Part shown: positions 55,047 through 64,000 of the stretch, piece by piece
Layout of the letters: each line of letters opens with the position of its first letter
How positions within the stretch are numbered: the first letter of the stretch is position 1
DNA from: Undibacterium pigrum
GTDB taxonomy: Bacteria; Pseudomonadota; Gammaproteobacteria; Burkholderiales; Burkholderiaceae_D
Direction of reading: 5' to 3'
DNA length: 64,000 nucleotides
Assembly: GCF_003201815.1 (NCBI RefSeq)
Contig: NZ_QJKB01000001.1
Span: 868,001 to 932,000 of the forward strand
Translations under genes and position numbers: made by a program
Notes under the pieces: model-generated
Databases searched by the model: none
The model's input: only the letters and a program-made list of their open reading frames with translations
Told to the model about the DNA's origin: nothing

Positions 55047-55084
55047 GCAAGCCACTGCAATTTAGTTGTCAGATTTGTGTTTTG

Positions 55085-55127
55085 AAAAAGCACTTATTGT
55101 CAGAGAAAGATAATAAGTGCTTTTTAT
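55085..55127 (+). terminator. Terminator after the decarboxylase gene
   Basis: AAAAAGCACTTATT and AATAAGTGCTTTTT form a 14-bp stem with a 15-base loop and T-run. Confidence 0.85.
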
Positions 55128-55211
55128 TATACAAAGGAGCAACATCGCACTTAATTTGCCCTGATTTTCGATATACAATCAGTCCGATACTTCACGTTAC
55201 GGAAACAGGAC

Positions 55212-56138
55212 ATGGGTGGTGCATCAGGACTAATGCCAATCAAGCACGCAGAAATCAGCGTAGGTCAGGCCGTACCTTGGGCTATCTATGATGAGCAAGG
55301 TCATTTGCTGATGGCATCTGGTGTCAAGGTGGAAAGCCAGCATCAACTGGAAGGTTTGCTGGAGCATGGCTATTGCAATCCCGATGCCATGTGGGACACC
55401 ATACCGTCGAAGATGACTCCCATTTCAAAACCTGTATCATCCCAATCAGCCTCTCCTGGCAGTAGCCCATCCGCGCAGGACGCGCATAAAGATGTGCTGA
55501 TGGAACTGGACAGTGTGCGCTGGAATGTAGGTGAAACGCTATACCTGCAAGTCCATGATCACACCGCTGTACGCTACACCGTAAAATTGATCGGTTTTGT
55601 CAAAAATATGTCTATCATGGTGACTGCGCCTACGATGGATGGCAAGGCCGTCATCATTCGTGACGGCCAGACTTTTATCGTGCGCGCATTCCCAGGCAAA
55701 AAAGCGTATGCGTTTACGGCATCCGCAATCAAGTCGGTGTATTCCCCCCACCCTTACCTGCATATTTCTTACCCCAAACAAGTACGTTGCACCACGATAC
55801 GCCAGGGTTCCCGTGCCACGGTTAAAATTATTGCCTCATTGACCATTGGCGACCCTGAACAAACCGCAGCAGCAACCATAGGCGACCTCAGCATGGGCGG
55901 CGCATCTGGTGTCATCAAAAAAGCGGTTGGCAAAAAAGGGGACGTAGGTGTCATCAAATTCAAAGTCAGTGCTGCTGGCAATGACGAATATTTAAGCCTG
56001 AATGTGATCTTGCGCTCACAAGCTCCGACTGAAAATGGACTAGAATACAGACATGGCTTTGAATTTATTGATGTTACAGCCCAGTCCAAGCTCATCCTTT
56101 CTGCCTTCGTTCACCAAACCCTGGCTGAAATGGATTAA
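55212..56138 (+). CDS. YcgR-like PilZ domain protein
   Basis: A 308-residue protein. Residues 95-195 look like the YcgR N-terminal domain; the PilZ domain (about 195-300) has the cyclic-di-GMP motifs RQGSR and DLSMGGASG. An extra N-terminal segment (1-95) with VGQAVPWAIYDEQGHLLMASG is present. YcgR acts as a c-di-GMP-dependent flagellar brake; no flagellar gene is near. GGAAACAGGAC precedes the ATG. Confidence 0.85.
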   Translation: MGGASGLMPIKHAEISVGQAVPWAIYDEQGHLLMASGVKVESQHQLEGLLEHGYCNPDAMWDTIPSKMTPISKPVSSQSASPGSSPSAQDAHKDVLMELDSVRWNVGETLYLQVHDHTAVRYTVKLIGFVKNMSIMVTAPTMDGKAVIIRDGQTFIVRAFPGKKAYAFTASAIKSVYSPHPYLHISYPKQVRCTTIRQGSRATVKIIASLTIGDPEQTAAATIGDLSMGGASGVIKKAVGKKGDVGVIKFKVSAAGNDEYLSLNVILRSQAPTENGLEYRHGFEFIDVTAQSKLILSAFVHQTLAEMD

Positions 56139-56226
56139 GGCAAAACTTTTCAGGGAAGCAAGTGGATTGCCGCTTGCACAAGCCTCTGAATTGATTGGCA
56201 ATATCAATCATTTAAGTTAATTACAT

Positions 56227-56245
56227 CTGCTTACTTTTTAAGCAG
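56227..56245. repeat. 7-bp hairpin in the leader of the DUF1800 gene
   Basis: CTGCTTA (56227-56233) and TAAGCAG (56239-56245) enclose a CTTTT loop. It lies in the 222-base gap after the PilZ gene. No T-run follows; role unclear. Confidence 0.3.
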
Positions 56246-56360
56246 CATATGTGCCCTGCCTCACCGTTTGTTACACTTTATGGTGATTGATGCCTGAATG
56301 CTTGGATTAGAATTCACTTTCCCAAACGAAATTTACTGGGAACGTCTATTAGGAGTCCCC

Positions 56361-58856
56361 ATGTCAATTCTCAGGCTCACCGCACTCAAGCAATTCTTGA
56401 TTGTCTTCTCCGTTTTCGCACTCAGCTCTTGTGGCGGTGACGAAAAAACCAGTGCATCCACCGCACCCTCCGGTGCACCAGCACCTGCCCCTGTTTCAGC
56501 ATTACGGCGCTTGTTCGCACCTGCGCCCAACATCAGCAGCACTGTGACGACTTTTAATGGCAATCGCTCCAATTACACCATTACCAACACCAGTTCTGGC
56601 TACACGGTGAAAGACAATGTAGGAACTGATGGTACGGTCAATCTTGATGCCACTACCCAGCAGTTGGTGTTTAAGGATGTGTCAGTCAATCTGCAAATTG
56701 CCAGCCTGGCTTCCAGCATTGCAGCCAGTGATTTAAATGCGATCATAGAACTGTATATTTCCTATTTCAATCGTGTACCAGATGCTAATGGACTCGCCTA
56801 CTGGATTAATCAATTCAAGAGCGGTGTATCAATAGACAAAATAGGCGAATCCTTTTACATTGCCGCCATTCAGGACGCTGCGCTGACAGGCTATGCGCCC
56901 AATGCCAACAATGTCGATTTTGTGACCAATGTCTATCGCAATGTGTTGAGCCGCACACCACCAGACAAGGCTGGCCTGGATTACTGGACGGCCGGTCTGG
57001 CCAACGGGACGGTAACACGCGGCATCGTGGTGCGCTCCATGCTGATTGCGACGCATGGCTATGCGGGTGATCCCGTGTATGGCTGGGTAAACAGCCTGTT
57101 CGAGAATAAGGTAAGTGTTGCCAAGAACTTTGCTATTCAGCAAGGCTTAACCTATTTGCGCACAGAAGATTCCATCACCAAGGGCATGGCACTTGCATCT
57201 ACTGTCACGCCTACAGATACCAGCATTGCCAATGGTTTGATACAGGCACTGGTTGGCTTTCAGTCCAGTAATGCGAATGCCCCCACCCCTGCTCAGGCTT
57301 CCCGCTTTCTTGCGCAGGTCAGCTTTGGTGCAAATAATGCTGAGATCAATAGCCTGACCAGCAGTAGCTACAGTGCCTGGATAGACAAGCAGTTTGCCAT
57401 GCCGCAGAAGCTGCATCGCACTTATATGGAGACACAAGCCGCAGGCTTTATCAATGGTCTGAAAGACCTCAGTCAGAATAATTTCTTTGAATCATTCTGG
57501 CAGCAGGCGATCAAGGGCGATGACCAGTTAAGGCAACGTGTCACCTTTGCCTTGTCACAAATATTTGTGGTCTCCTTCCAGGATAGCAATGTCGCCAACT
57601 ATCCACGCGGGGTTGCCAGCTATTACGATACTCTCGGAGCCAATGCATTTGGCAATTTCCGCAATTTGCTGGAGGCTGTCAGCCTGCACCCCATGATGGG
57701 CACTTATCTGACTTCATTGCGCAACCAGAAGGAATCCGGCACCCAGGTGCCAGATGAAAACTATGCGCGCGAAGTCATGCAGCTCTTCACCATAGGGCTG
57801 TATCAATTGAATCAGGACGGCACTTATGTCCTGAGCGGCGGCAAACCTGTAGAAACCTATGGCATCCCCGACATCACTGGCCTGGCCAAGGTATTTACCG
57901 GCTGGAGCTGGGCTGGCCCTGACAAGAGTGATACACGCTTCTTTGGTGGCAATGCAGACGCCAACCGCGAATGGCTGCCTATGCAGAGCTATCCAAAATA
58001 CCATTCCGTGAGTGCCAAGACTTTCCTGGGTGTGACCATACCTGCGCAGTCACCAGCCAATCCTGAGGCCAGTCTGAAAATTGCCCTGGATACACTTTTC
58101 AACCACCCCAATGTAGGCCCATTCATTGGCAAACAGTTGATACAGCGCCTGGTCACCAGCAACCCCAGCCCACAATATATTTCCAGGGTTGCGGCGGCAT
58201 TCAACAACAATGGCTCTGGTGTAAGGGGCGATATGCGTGCAGTCGTCAAGGCAATTTTGCTGGACAACGAAGCGCGCAATGATACGACCCTGGCTTTTGC
58301 CAACACTGGCAAACTCAGGGAACCTGTACTGCGATTGGCGAACTGGATGCGCGCATTCAATGTGGTTTCGACTTCTGGCCGTTTCCTGATGACCAGCACG
58401 GATGATCCGTTGAGTGGCCTGGCTGAGACTCCGATGCGCTCACAAACAGTTTTCAATTTTTACCGTCCAGGATATGTACCGCCCAACTCAGGCATCGCCA
58501 ATGCAGGCCTGGTGTCACCAGAAATGCAAATTACCGGCGAAACGTCCGTGGTAGGCTATCTGAACTTCATGCGCGATGTCATTCCAAACGGAACGGGCTC
58601 GTCACGCGATGTCAAAGCTGATTACACCAACCTGATCGCATTGGCGGCAACGCCAGATCAGTTAATCGACCAACTGAATTTGACATTGATGGCCAACCAG
58701 ATGAGCAACGGTTTGCGTAGTCAGATTTTGACAGCGGTCAATTCCGTCACCATACCGACCAACAACACAGCCAACGCAGATGCAGCGAAAAAGAACCGCG
58801 TCTATTTGTCAGTCTTCCTGACGATGGCGTCACCAGAATATCTGGTACAGAAATAA
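56361..58856 (+). CDS. DUF4214-DUF1800 lipoprotein
   Basis: An 831-residue protein. AGGAG precedes the ATG at 56361. The signal ends in a lipobox LSSC (Cys 24), so it is a lipoprotein. A DUF4214 repeat region (about residues 120-290: YISYFNRVPDANGLAYW and VYRNVLSRTPPDKAGLDYW) precedes the DUF1800 domain (about 320-830: FLAQVSFGANNAEI, YAREVMQLFTIGLYQLN). DUF1800 proteins usually sit beside a DUF1501 gene, as here after 12 bases. The pair is exported and of unknown function; the DUF4214 part suggests surface or glycan binding. Confidence 0.87.
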   Translation: MSILRLTALKQFLIVFSVFALSSCGGDEKTSASTAPSGAPAPAPVSALRRLFAPAPNISSTVTTFNGNRSNYTITNTSSGYTVKDNVGTDGTVNLDATTQQLVFKDVSVNLQIASLASSIAASDLNAIIELYISYFNRVPDANGLAYWINQFKSGVSIDKIGESFYIAAIQDAALTGYAPNANNVDFVTNVYRNVLSRTPPDKAGLDYWTAGLANGTVTRGIVVRSMLIATHGYAGDPVYGWVNSLFENKVSVAKNFAIQQGLTYLRTEDSITKGMALASTVTPTDTSIANGLIQALVGFQSSNANAPTPAQASRFLAQVSFGANNAEINSLTSSSYSAWIDKQFAMPQKLHRTYMETQAAGFINGLKDLSQNNFFESFWQQAIKGDDQLRQRVTFALSQIFVVSFQDSNVANYPRGVASYYDTLGANAFGNFRNLLEAVSLHPMMGTYLTSLRNQKESGTQVPDENYAREVMQLFTIGLYQLNQDGTYVLSGGKPVETYGIPDITGLAKVFTGWSWAGPDKSDTRFFGGNADANREWLPMQSYPKYHSVSAKTFLGVTIPAQSPANPEASLKIALDTLFNHPNVGPFIGKQLIQRLVTSNPSPQYISRVAAAFNNNGSGVRGDMRAVVKAILLDNEARNDTTLAFANTGKLREPVLRLANWMRAFNVVSTSGRFLMTSTDDPLSGLAETPMRSQTVFNFYRPGYVPPNSGIANAGLVSPEMQITGETSVVGYLNFMRDVIPNGTGSSRDVKADYTNLIALAATPDQLIDQLNLTLMANQMSNGLRSQILTAVNSVTIPTNNTANADAAKKNRVYLSVFLTMASPEYLVQK

Positions 58857-58868
58857 ACGGAGTCCGAC

Positions 58869-60320
58869 ATGACTAAAGTTAATGCTTCACGCCGCGAATT
58901 TTTGCGTGTCTCTACTGCTCTGGGTGCGATGGGTGCTGCTGGTAGCGCCAGCCTGCCTTTCGCCCTGAATCTGGCAGCCATGGGCTCTGCAGCTGCACAA
59001 ACTTCATCGGGCGGCTACAAGGCCCTGGTGTGCCTGTTCCTGTACGGTGCCAATGATCATGCAAACACCATATTGGCAACGGACACGACATCGTGGAATC
59101 AGTACACCACAGTGCGAACCACCAATGAGGCTGGTTCAATAGCCCTGCCTCCTGCAGGTAATAGTGGTGGTGTACTGCCTATCAGCCCGACCACGACACA
59201 GGCTGGTCGCAGTTTTGCACTACATCCTCAACTGGGGCCATTGAAAACCTTGTTTGACGGTGGCCGCGCAGCCATCATCAGCAATGTAGGTCCATTGATC
59301 GTACCCACTACACTTGCACAGTACAAGGCTGCAAGCGTACCCATTCCTCCCAAGCTGTTTTCTCACAATGACCAACAATCCTTGTGGCAAGCATATGCGC
59401 CGGAAGGTGCAATTTATGGCTGGGGTGGTCGCATGGGCGATATGCTGGCTTCCAGTAATGCCTATCCGGTATTTACAGCAATATCAGCTTCCGGTAATGC
59501 AGTTTTCCTCGCTGGCCGCACAGTTAATCAATATCAGGTCAGCGGCTCCGGTGCAGTGCCTATTGGTGGTTTAACTGGCACCTTGTTTGGCTCCAGTGCA
59601 GCCGGCAACCCCTTGAAAAACATCATCGCTTCGGACAGTGCCAACCTGTTTCAGAAAGAACATGCCGCTGTCACCAACCGCTCCATCAACGCGCAAAGTC
59701 TGCTCAGTCCGGCAATGGCGCCGGCTGGCGGTACTGGTGTACCCAACCCCACCACATACACCAATCCAAATACAGGCAATCAGGCCACTAATGGGCTGGC
59801 AACGCAGTTACAAACCATCGCCAGGATCATCGCTGGACGCAGTACTCTGGGCGCACAGAGACAAGTATTTTTTGTTGCTCTGAATGGTTTCGATACACAC
59901 GATGCACAGCGTACCGCCCATGCTGACCTGATGGCACGACTTGCTCACGCACTCAGCTACTTTGATGGCGTTATGGGAAATCTGCAAGGTACGGACATGC
60001 GCAAGCAAGTTACCCTGTTTACGGCATCCGACTTTGGCAGAACATTTACCAGCAATGGGGATGGCACTGATCATGGCTGGGGCTCACATCACTTTATCGT
60101 GGGTGGCGCAGTCAAGGGCAACAATATTTATGGCGAGTTCCCAGTCACCGGACTCAAGCACAATCTGGATGTAGGTTCAGGCAGCCTGCTCCCACAAATT
60201 TCTGTTGATCAGTATGGTGCAACACTGGCGAACTGGTTTGGCTTGAGCACAACACAGATCAATGATGTTTTTCCCAACATCGTGAACTTTTCAAATCGCA
60301 ACCTGGGATTTATGGCGTAG
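58869..60320 (+). CDS. Tat-exported DUF1501 protein
   Basis: A 483-residue protein with a twin-arginine signal (ASRREFLRVSTALGAMGAAG), exported folded. The body has the sulfatase/phosphatase-like DUF1501 core: LVCLFLYGANDHANT, FALHPQLGPLKTLFDGGRAAIIS and the late ASDFGRTFTSNGDGTDHGWGSHH, with Asp and His that could bind metal. It is translated right after the DUF1800 gene. Function of the pair is not established. Confidence 0.9.
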   Translation: MTKVNASRREFLRVSTALGAMGAAGSASLPFALNLAAMGSAAAQTSSGGYKALVCLFLYGANDHANTILATDTTSWNQYTTVRTTNEAGSIALPPAGNSGGVLPISPTTTQAGRSFALHPQLGPLKTLFDGGRAAIISNVGPLIVPTTLAQYKAASVPIPPKLFSHNDQQSLWQAYAPEGAIYGWGGRMGDMLASSNAYPVFTAISASGNAVFLAGRTVNQYQVSGSGAVPIGGLTGTLFGSSAAGNPLKNIIASDSANLFQKEHAAVTNRSINAQSLLSPAMAPAGGTGVPNPTTYTNPNTGNQATNGLATQLQTIARIIAGRSTLGAQRQVFFVALNGFDTHDAQRTAHADLMARLAHALSYFDGVMGNLQGTDMRKQVTLFTASDFGRTFTSNGDGTDHGWGSHHFIVGGAVKGNNIYGEFPVTGLKHNLDVGSGSLLPQISVDQYGATLANWFGLSTTQINDVFPNIVNFSNRNLGFMA

Positions 60321-60329
60321 TCCACAATG

Positions 60330-60361
60330 CGGCACTGCGCGCCTGACAGCGTGCAGTGCCG
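60330..60361. terminator. Strong hairpin between DUF1501 gene and glsA
   Basis: CGGCACTGC and GCAGTGCCG form a 9-bp stem, with an inner CGC/GCG pairing. It separates convergent genes and likely ends both transcripts, although no T-run is present. Confidence 0.6.
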
Positions 60362-60365
60362 TAAA

Positions 60366-61286
60366 TCAAAATATCGATCTGGCTGTCAATGTTGTGAAAC
60401 GCTCCAGAGCATAAGTGCCTGCCAGCGAATTACCGGTTGCATCCAATCCCGGCGACCAAACGGCCACCGCCAGCTCACCTGGCACCAGCGCCAGAATGCC
60501 ACCACCTACTCCACTCTTGGCTGGCAAACCCACACGATAAGCAAAGTCCCCTGCCGCATCATAGGTGCCACAAGTCAGCATCAATGCATTCAGACGTTTG
60601 GATGAACTTGCATCAAGGATTCGCTGCCCACTCCAGGGCACGCTGCCATGATTAGCAAGGAAGCCACCTGCCTTGGCCAATTCAGCACAAGTCATGGTCA
60701 GCGAACATTGACGGCAATAACTGTCGATGACGGTCTTGACCGGGTTGTGCAGATTGCCAAAATCTTTCATCAAATGCGCGATCGCATAATTGCGATGTGC
60801 AGTCTGACGTTCAGACTGGGCAACCGCCATATCAAAATCGATGGTGGGTTCGCCCGATATGGTTCTGGCAAACTGCTGGACTGCAATGTCTGATTGTACA
60901 AAGCGGGCCGACAAGATGTCAGCAATGACCAGAGCACCGGCATTGATGAAAGGATTGCGTGGCTTGCCACGTTCATATTCCAGCTGCACCAGGGAGTTGA
61001 AAGGATTGCCGGAAGGCTCACGCCCTACCCGCTCCCAGATCGCATCCCCCTCACGGGAAAACGCCAGCGCCAGCGCAAACAGCTTGGTGACGCTTTGCAA
61101 TGAGAATTTTTGCTGACTATCACCAATACTATAGGTGCTGCCATCCAGGCAATACACAGCCATACCAAAATGCTGTGTCGACACTTTGGATAACTCAGGA
61201 ATATAGGAAGCTACTTTCCCTTGAGACAATAAAGGCTGGACTTCAGCAAAAATAGTCTGAAGTATGGCTGCGTAATCCGGCTGCAT
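60366..61286 (-). CDS. glsA: Glutaminase A
   Basis: A 306-residue serine-dependent beta-lactamase-fold glutaminase that turns glutamine into glutamate and ammonia. The SxxK motif is in QSVTKLFALAL; YERGKPRNPFINAGALV and CRQCSLTMTCAELA are typical. It starts 37 bases after dcd on the minus strand and probably shares its transcript. A 12-bp tandem repeat with one mismatch (61302-61325) lies in the gap. Confidence 0.95.
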   Translation of the reverse strand: MQPDYAAILQTIFAEVQPLLSQGKVASYIPELSKVSTQHFGMAVYCLDGSTYSIGDSQQKFSLQSVTKLFALALAFSREGDAIWERVGREPSGNPFNSLVQLEYERGKPRNPFINAGALVIADILSARFVQSDIAVQQFARTISGEPTIDFDMAVAQSERQTAHRNYAIAHLMKDFGNLHNPVKTVIDSYCRQCSLTMTCAELAKAGGFLANHGSVPWSGQRILDASSSKRLNALMLTCGTYDAAGDFAYRVGLPAKSGVGGGILALVPGELAVAVWSPGLDATGNSLAGTYALERFTTLTARSIF

Positions 61287-61301
61287 GAATTTCTTGTATC
61301 G

Positions 61302-61325
61302 AGTCTTGGATTCAGTCTTGAATTC
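61302..61325. repeat. Tandem 12-bp repeat across the dcd stop
   Basis: AGTCTTGGATTC (61302-61313) is followed by AGTCTTGAATTC (61314-61325), one mismatch. It reaches into the dcd stop codon and fills the short dcd-glsA gap; probably a local duplication. Confidence 0.5.
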
Positions 61326-61890
61326 AGGTTTTCGGCAAAGTTACGCCAACTTGGCCCTGATATTTGCCGCCACGGTCTTTGTAGGATGTTTCGCAAATTT
61401 CATCACTTTCAAAGAACAAGACCTGAGCACAACCTTCACCTGCATAAATCTTGGCTGGCAATGGTGTGGTATTTGAAAATTCCAGCGTCACATAACCTTC
61501 CCATTCAGGCTCGAACGGCGTGACATTAACGATAATGCCGCAACGCGCATAAGTGGACTTACCCAGGCAGATGGTCAATACGCTGCGTGGAATACGGAAA
61601 TATTCCATCGTGCGAGCCAGCGCAAAAGAATTTGGTGGAATGATGCAAACATCACCTTTGAAATCGACAAAAGATTTTTCATCAAAATTTTTGGGGTCAA
61701 CAATGGTGCTGTTGATATTCGTGAAAATCTTGAATTCGTCGGCGCAGCGTATATCGTAACCGTAGGAAGAAGTGCCATAGCTGACAATGCGGTTACCATC
61801 ACGTTCACGCACCTGACCCGGTTCAAACGGCTCTATCATGCCGTGTTGCTCTGCCATGCGGCGTATCCACTTGTCTGATTTGATACTCAT
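61324..61890 (-). CDS. dcd: dCTP deaminase
   Basis: A 188-residue homotrimeric enzyme making dUTP from dCTP for dTMP synthesis. [25 protein letters not shown], and the catalytic [13 protein letters not shown] and [16 protein letters not shown] regions are present. GCAGGAGAGGTAT precedes the ATG. Length is close to the E. coli enzyme. Confidence 0.96.
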   Translation of the reverse strand: MSIKSDKWIRRMAEQHGMIEPFEPGQVRERDGNRIVSYGTSSYGYDIRCADEFKIFTNINSTIVDPKNFDEKSFVDFKGDVCIIPPNSFALARTMEYFRIPRSVLTICLGKSTYARCGIIVNVTPFEPEWEGYVTLEFSNTTPLPAKIYAGEGCAQVLFFESDEICETSYKDRGGKYQGQVGVTLPKT

Positions 61891-61987
61891 ATACCTCTCC
61901 TGCCAAATTAATATTGGCGCGATTTTACGCGAAAACAGCTATATCTAATATGGAATTAGCTCTTGAAAATACAAACAAATTCGATGA

Positions 61988-62066
61988 AATTTCTGCTAAG
62001 GAGCTGTCATGACAGGCTGCCGTCAATTCGCAACCCCGCCAGGTATGCGACCTGACAGCAGAAATT
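61988..62066. repeat. Nested inverted repeats enclosing a short ORF
   Basis: AATTTCTGCT (61988-61997) pairs with AGCAGAAATT (62057-62066). Inside are the perfect palindrome CTGTCATGACAG (62004-62015) and the hairpin CAGGT-ATGCG-ACCTG (62040-62054). Together they would fold as a three-way junction on either strand. The short ORF's ATG is in the centre of the palindrome. Confidence 0.55.
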
Positions 62067-62071
62067 GTTAA
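62009..62071 (+). CDS. Possible 20-residue leader peptide before ygiQ
   Basis: A short ORF, MTGCRQFATPPGMRPDSRNC, with a strong ribosome binding site (AAGGAG at 61998-62003, five bases before the ATG). It lies in the 278-base divergent gap between dcd and ygiQ, 97 bases upstream of ygiQ. Structure around the start codon could regulate it. It may be a leader peptide or a small protein, or chance. No match is recognised. Confidence 0.4.
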   Translation: MTGCRQFATPPGMRPDSRNC

Positions 62072-62168
62072 TTAAAAAGTCATATCAATTTCATGCAAGC
62101 TTTTGATTTTTCAGAAGAATTTCCTTATCGCCGCGCAAAACCAGCCGCTTTCCGGTACAATTCCGCCA

Positions 62169-64000
62169 ATGAACGCTCAGCCTAAAAATCTATTCTCTTT
62201 TCCTCGCTTCCGCCCTGAAGTCGGTGGAAAAAATACTGCACCCTTCCTCCCCATGTCACGCGCCGAAATGGATGCGCTGGGATGGGACAGTTGCGACGTT
62301 ATCCTCGTCACTGGCGATGCCTATATCGACCACCCCAGCTTTGGCATGGCCCTGATAGGTCGCTTGCTGGAACATCATGGCTTTCGTGTTGGCATCATCA
62401 GCCAGCCAGACTGGCAGTCTGCCGACGCCTTCCGCGCTTTAGGCAAACCCAATCTGTATTTTGGCGTCACTGCTGGCAATATGGATTCTATGGTGAACCG
62501 CTACACCGCTGACCGCAAAATACGCTCTGAAGATGCCTATACGCCAGATGGTGACCGCACCAAGCGCCCTGACCGTGCCTTGGTGGTTTATGCCCAACGC
62601 GCCCGCGAAGCTTACCCAGATGCCAATGTCGTCGCCGGCAGCATAGAAGCCAGTTTGCGTCGTATTGCGCATTATGATTATTGGTCTGACAAGGTAAGGC
62701 GCTCCGTCCTGCCTGACTCGAAAGCCGACATCCTGTTGTTTGGCAATGCCGAACGCGCCCTCATTGACCTGACGCACCGACTCGCTCAGGGTGAAGCGAT
62801 CAAGGACATCCGCGATTTGCGCGGTACTGCCTTCATGACACCAAAAGGCTGGTTGCCAGACGAAGAATGGACAGAAATCAACTCTGTCAAAATTGATACT
62901 CCGGGTAAGATAGAAGCGCATACTGACCCGTATGCCATGGTGCCCGAAAAAGAAGCAAAATGCGCCACGGGCGATGCGCCTGCGACTACTGCCGTCTCTG
63001 CGGAAGCCAAGTCTGAAGTCAAAGTCGAAACCAAGGCCGACGTTGTGCAGTTACAAGCCATACGCATCATGAGCCGTGAAGAACGCCAGCTCATGCTACG
63101 AAATAAGCAGCACAAGTCCGTGATACGCCTGCCTTCCTTTGACGAAGTCAAGGAAGATGCTGTCCTGTACGCCCACGCCTCGCGCGTATTCCATCTGGAA
63201 GCCAATCCAGGCAATGCCAAGGCACTGGTGCAAGGCCACGGCGACCGTGATGTCTGGCTGAACCCGCCACCGTTGCCACTGGCTATGGATGAGATGGATG
63301 GCGTGTATGACCGCGCCTATGCACGTGCGCCCCACCCTGCTTATGGCAAGGCACGCATACCAGCCTGGGAAATGATACGTTTCTCGGTGAATATCATGCG
63401 TGGCTGCTTTGGTGGCTGTACTTTCTGCTCCATTACCGAGCATGAAGGCCGCATCATACAGAGTCGCTCCGAACCTTCAATTTTGCGCGAGATAGAAGAA
63501 ATCCGCGACAAGGTCAAAGGCTTTACTGGCACCATCTCTGATCTGGGTGGCCCAACAGCCAACATGTATCGCTTGGCCTGCAAGGACAAGAAGATAGAAG
63601 AATCCTGTCGCCGCCTGTCCTGCGTCTACCCAAGCATCTGCTCAAACCTGGGCACAGACCACAGCAAACTGATTTCGATTTACCGCAAGGCACGTGCCCT
63701 GCCCGGCATCAAGAAGATACTGGTCAGCTCTGGTCTGCGCTATGACCTGGCAGTGCGCTCACCTGAATATGTCAAAGAGCTGGTCACTCATCACGTCGGC
63801 GGCTTATTGAAGATCGCGCCTGAACATACTGAAGCTGATACTTTGTCCAAAATGATGAAGCCCGGCATAGGCAGTTACGATGAGTTCAAGGCCATGTTCC
63901 AGAAGTACTCGAAAGAAGCCGGCAAGGAACAGTACCTGATCCCTTACTTTATCGCCGCCCATCCGGGCTCTACCGATGAAGACATGGTGAATCTGGCTGT
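62169..64000 (+). CDS. ygiQ: YgiQ family radical SAM protein, 3' end missing
   Basis: The frame starts [11 protein letters not shown] at 62169 and stays open to the last base, giving about 610 residues of an expected 740-780. The YgiQ N-terminal domain includes [15 protein letters not shown] and [22 protein letters not shown]. The radical SAM cluster motif CFGGCTFC is at residues 413-420. Residues near 255-275 hold an Ala/Lys/Glu/Val-rich insertion. It is an iron-sulfur enzyme of unknown reaction. Confidence 0.92.
   Translation, partial: MNAQPKNLFSFPRFRPEVGGKNTAPFLPMSRAEMDALGWDSCDVILVTGDAYIDHPSFGMALIGRLLEHHGFRVGIISQPDWQSADAFRALGKPNLYFGVTAGNMDSMVNRYTADRKIRSEDAYTPDGDRTKRPDRALVVYAQRAREAYPDANVVAGSIEASLRRIAHYDYWSDKVRRSVLPDSKADILLFGNAERALIDLTHRLAQGEAIKDIRDLRGTAFMTPKGWLPDEEWTEINSVKIDTPGKIEAHTDPYAMVPEKEAKCATGDAPATTAVSAEAKSEVKVETKADVVQLQAIRIMSREERQLMLRNKQHKSVIRLPSFDEVKEDAVLYAHASRVFHLEANPGNAKALVQGHGDRDVWLNPPPLPLAMDEMDGVYDRAYARAPHPAYGKARIPAWEMIRFSVNIMRGCFGGCTFCSITEHEGRIIQSRSEPSILREIEEIRDKVKGFTGTISDLGGPTANMYRLACKDKKIEESCRRLSCVYPSICSNLGTDHSKLISIYRKARALPGIKKILVSSGLRYDLAVRSPEYVKELVTHHVGGLLKIAPEHTEADTLSKMMKPGIGSYDEFKAMFQKYSKEAGKEQYLIPYFIAAHPGSTDEDMVNLA

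Noticed and set aside
62030-62066. Partial resemblance to the SRP RNA core (AACCCCGCCAGG and later AGCAG)
   Set aside because: The GGAAGGAAGCAGC apical region needed for Ffh binding is missing and the surrounding stem does not fit 4.5S RNA.

Overview
The window reads as ordinary chromosome of a betaproteobacterium, most likely Burkholderiales and close to Oxalobacteraceae such as Undibacterium. This is inferred from the full isc operon with hscBA, fdx and iscX, a DUF2863 protein, an epimerase-type threonine dehydrogenase with kbl, and the general protein flavour; no marker gene was compared. I see no insertion sequence, prophage, CRISPR array or rRNA. There is one tRNA gene, tRNA-Pro(GGG). 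Both ends cut genes: a phosphotransferase on the left and a YgiQ-type radical SAM protein on the right.

Layout. 1-1840: a phosphotransferase and an acyl-CoA dehydrogenase, the ACAD10/11 or LvaA/LvaC type of pair. 1914-6104 (minus): a BlaI-like repressor, two tandem M56 peptidases with TonB-type C-termini, and a frameshifted SIMPL-domain gene; three 14-bp direct repeats overlap the promoter. 6269-9842: a DMT transporter, a YfcG-like glutathione transferase, a DUF2863 protein and a GNAT protein. 9999-13768: a two-subunit acyl-CoA dehydrogenase, two MaoC dehydratases and a SnoaL-like protein. 13824-16800 (minus): M14 carboxypeptidase, CYTH protein, a MoaD/ThiS-like protein ending in Gly-Gly, and a BNR-repeat protein, tightly packed. 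17011-25248: the tRNA gene, a secreted unknown, a GhrA/VOC pair with a divergent LysR, an RNase H-like protein, EamA, a GlxA-type regulator, a zinc-ribbon glutaredoxin and a DUF6265 protein.

25326-34870: thrC, a winged-helix/FdhD fusion and a YdeP-type molybdoenzyme, then an XRE-cupin regulator divergent from kbl-tdh-sdaA, which converts threonine to glycine and serine to pyruvate. 34930-38070: a prolyl-oligopeptidase relative that has lost its catalytic triad, and two small exported proteins. 38127-41486: an Lrp regulator divergent from a saccharopine-dehydrogenase-like and an aldehyde dehydrogenase gene, probably lysine degradation. 41623-47717: an HHH protein and iscR-iscS-iscU-iscA-hscB-hscA-fdx-iscX. 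47981-56138: an orphan histidine kinase, thyA, folA, a DUF4337 protein, MipA/OmpV, a basic amino acid decarboxylase and a YcgR-like PilZ protein. 56361-64000: a DUF4214-DUF1800 lipoprotein with a Tat-exported DUF1501 partner, glsA, dcd, a 20-codon ORF in a structured region, and ygiQ.

Most of the window is core metabolism. The parts least explained by known systems are the CYTH / GG-terminated ubiquitin-like / BNR / M14 cluster, the M56-TonB tandem, the triad-less S9 protein, the wHTH-FdhD fusion, and the short ORF before ygiQ.
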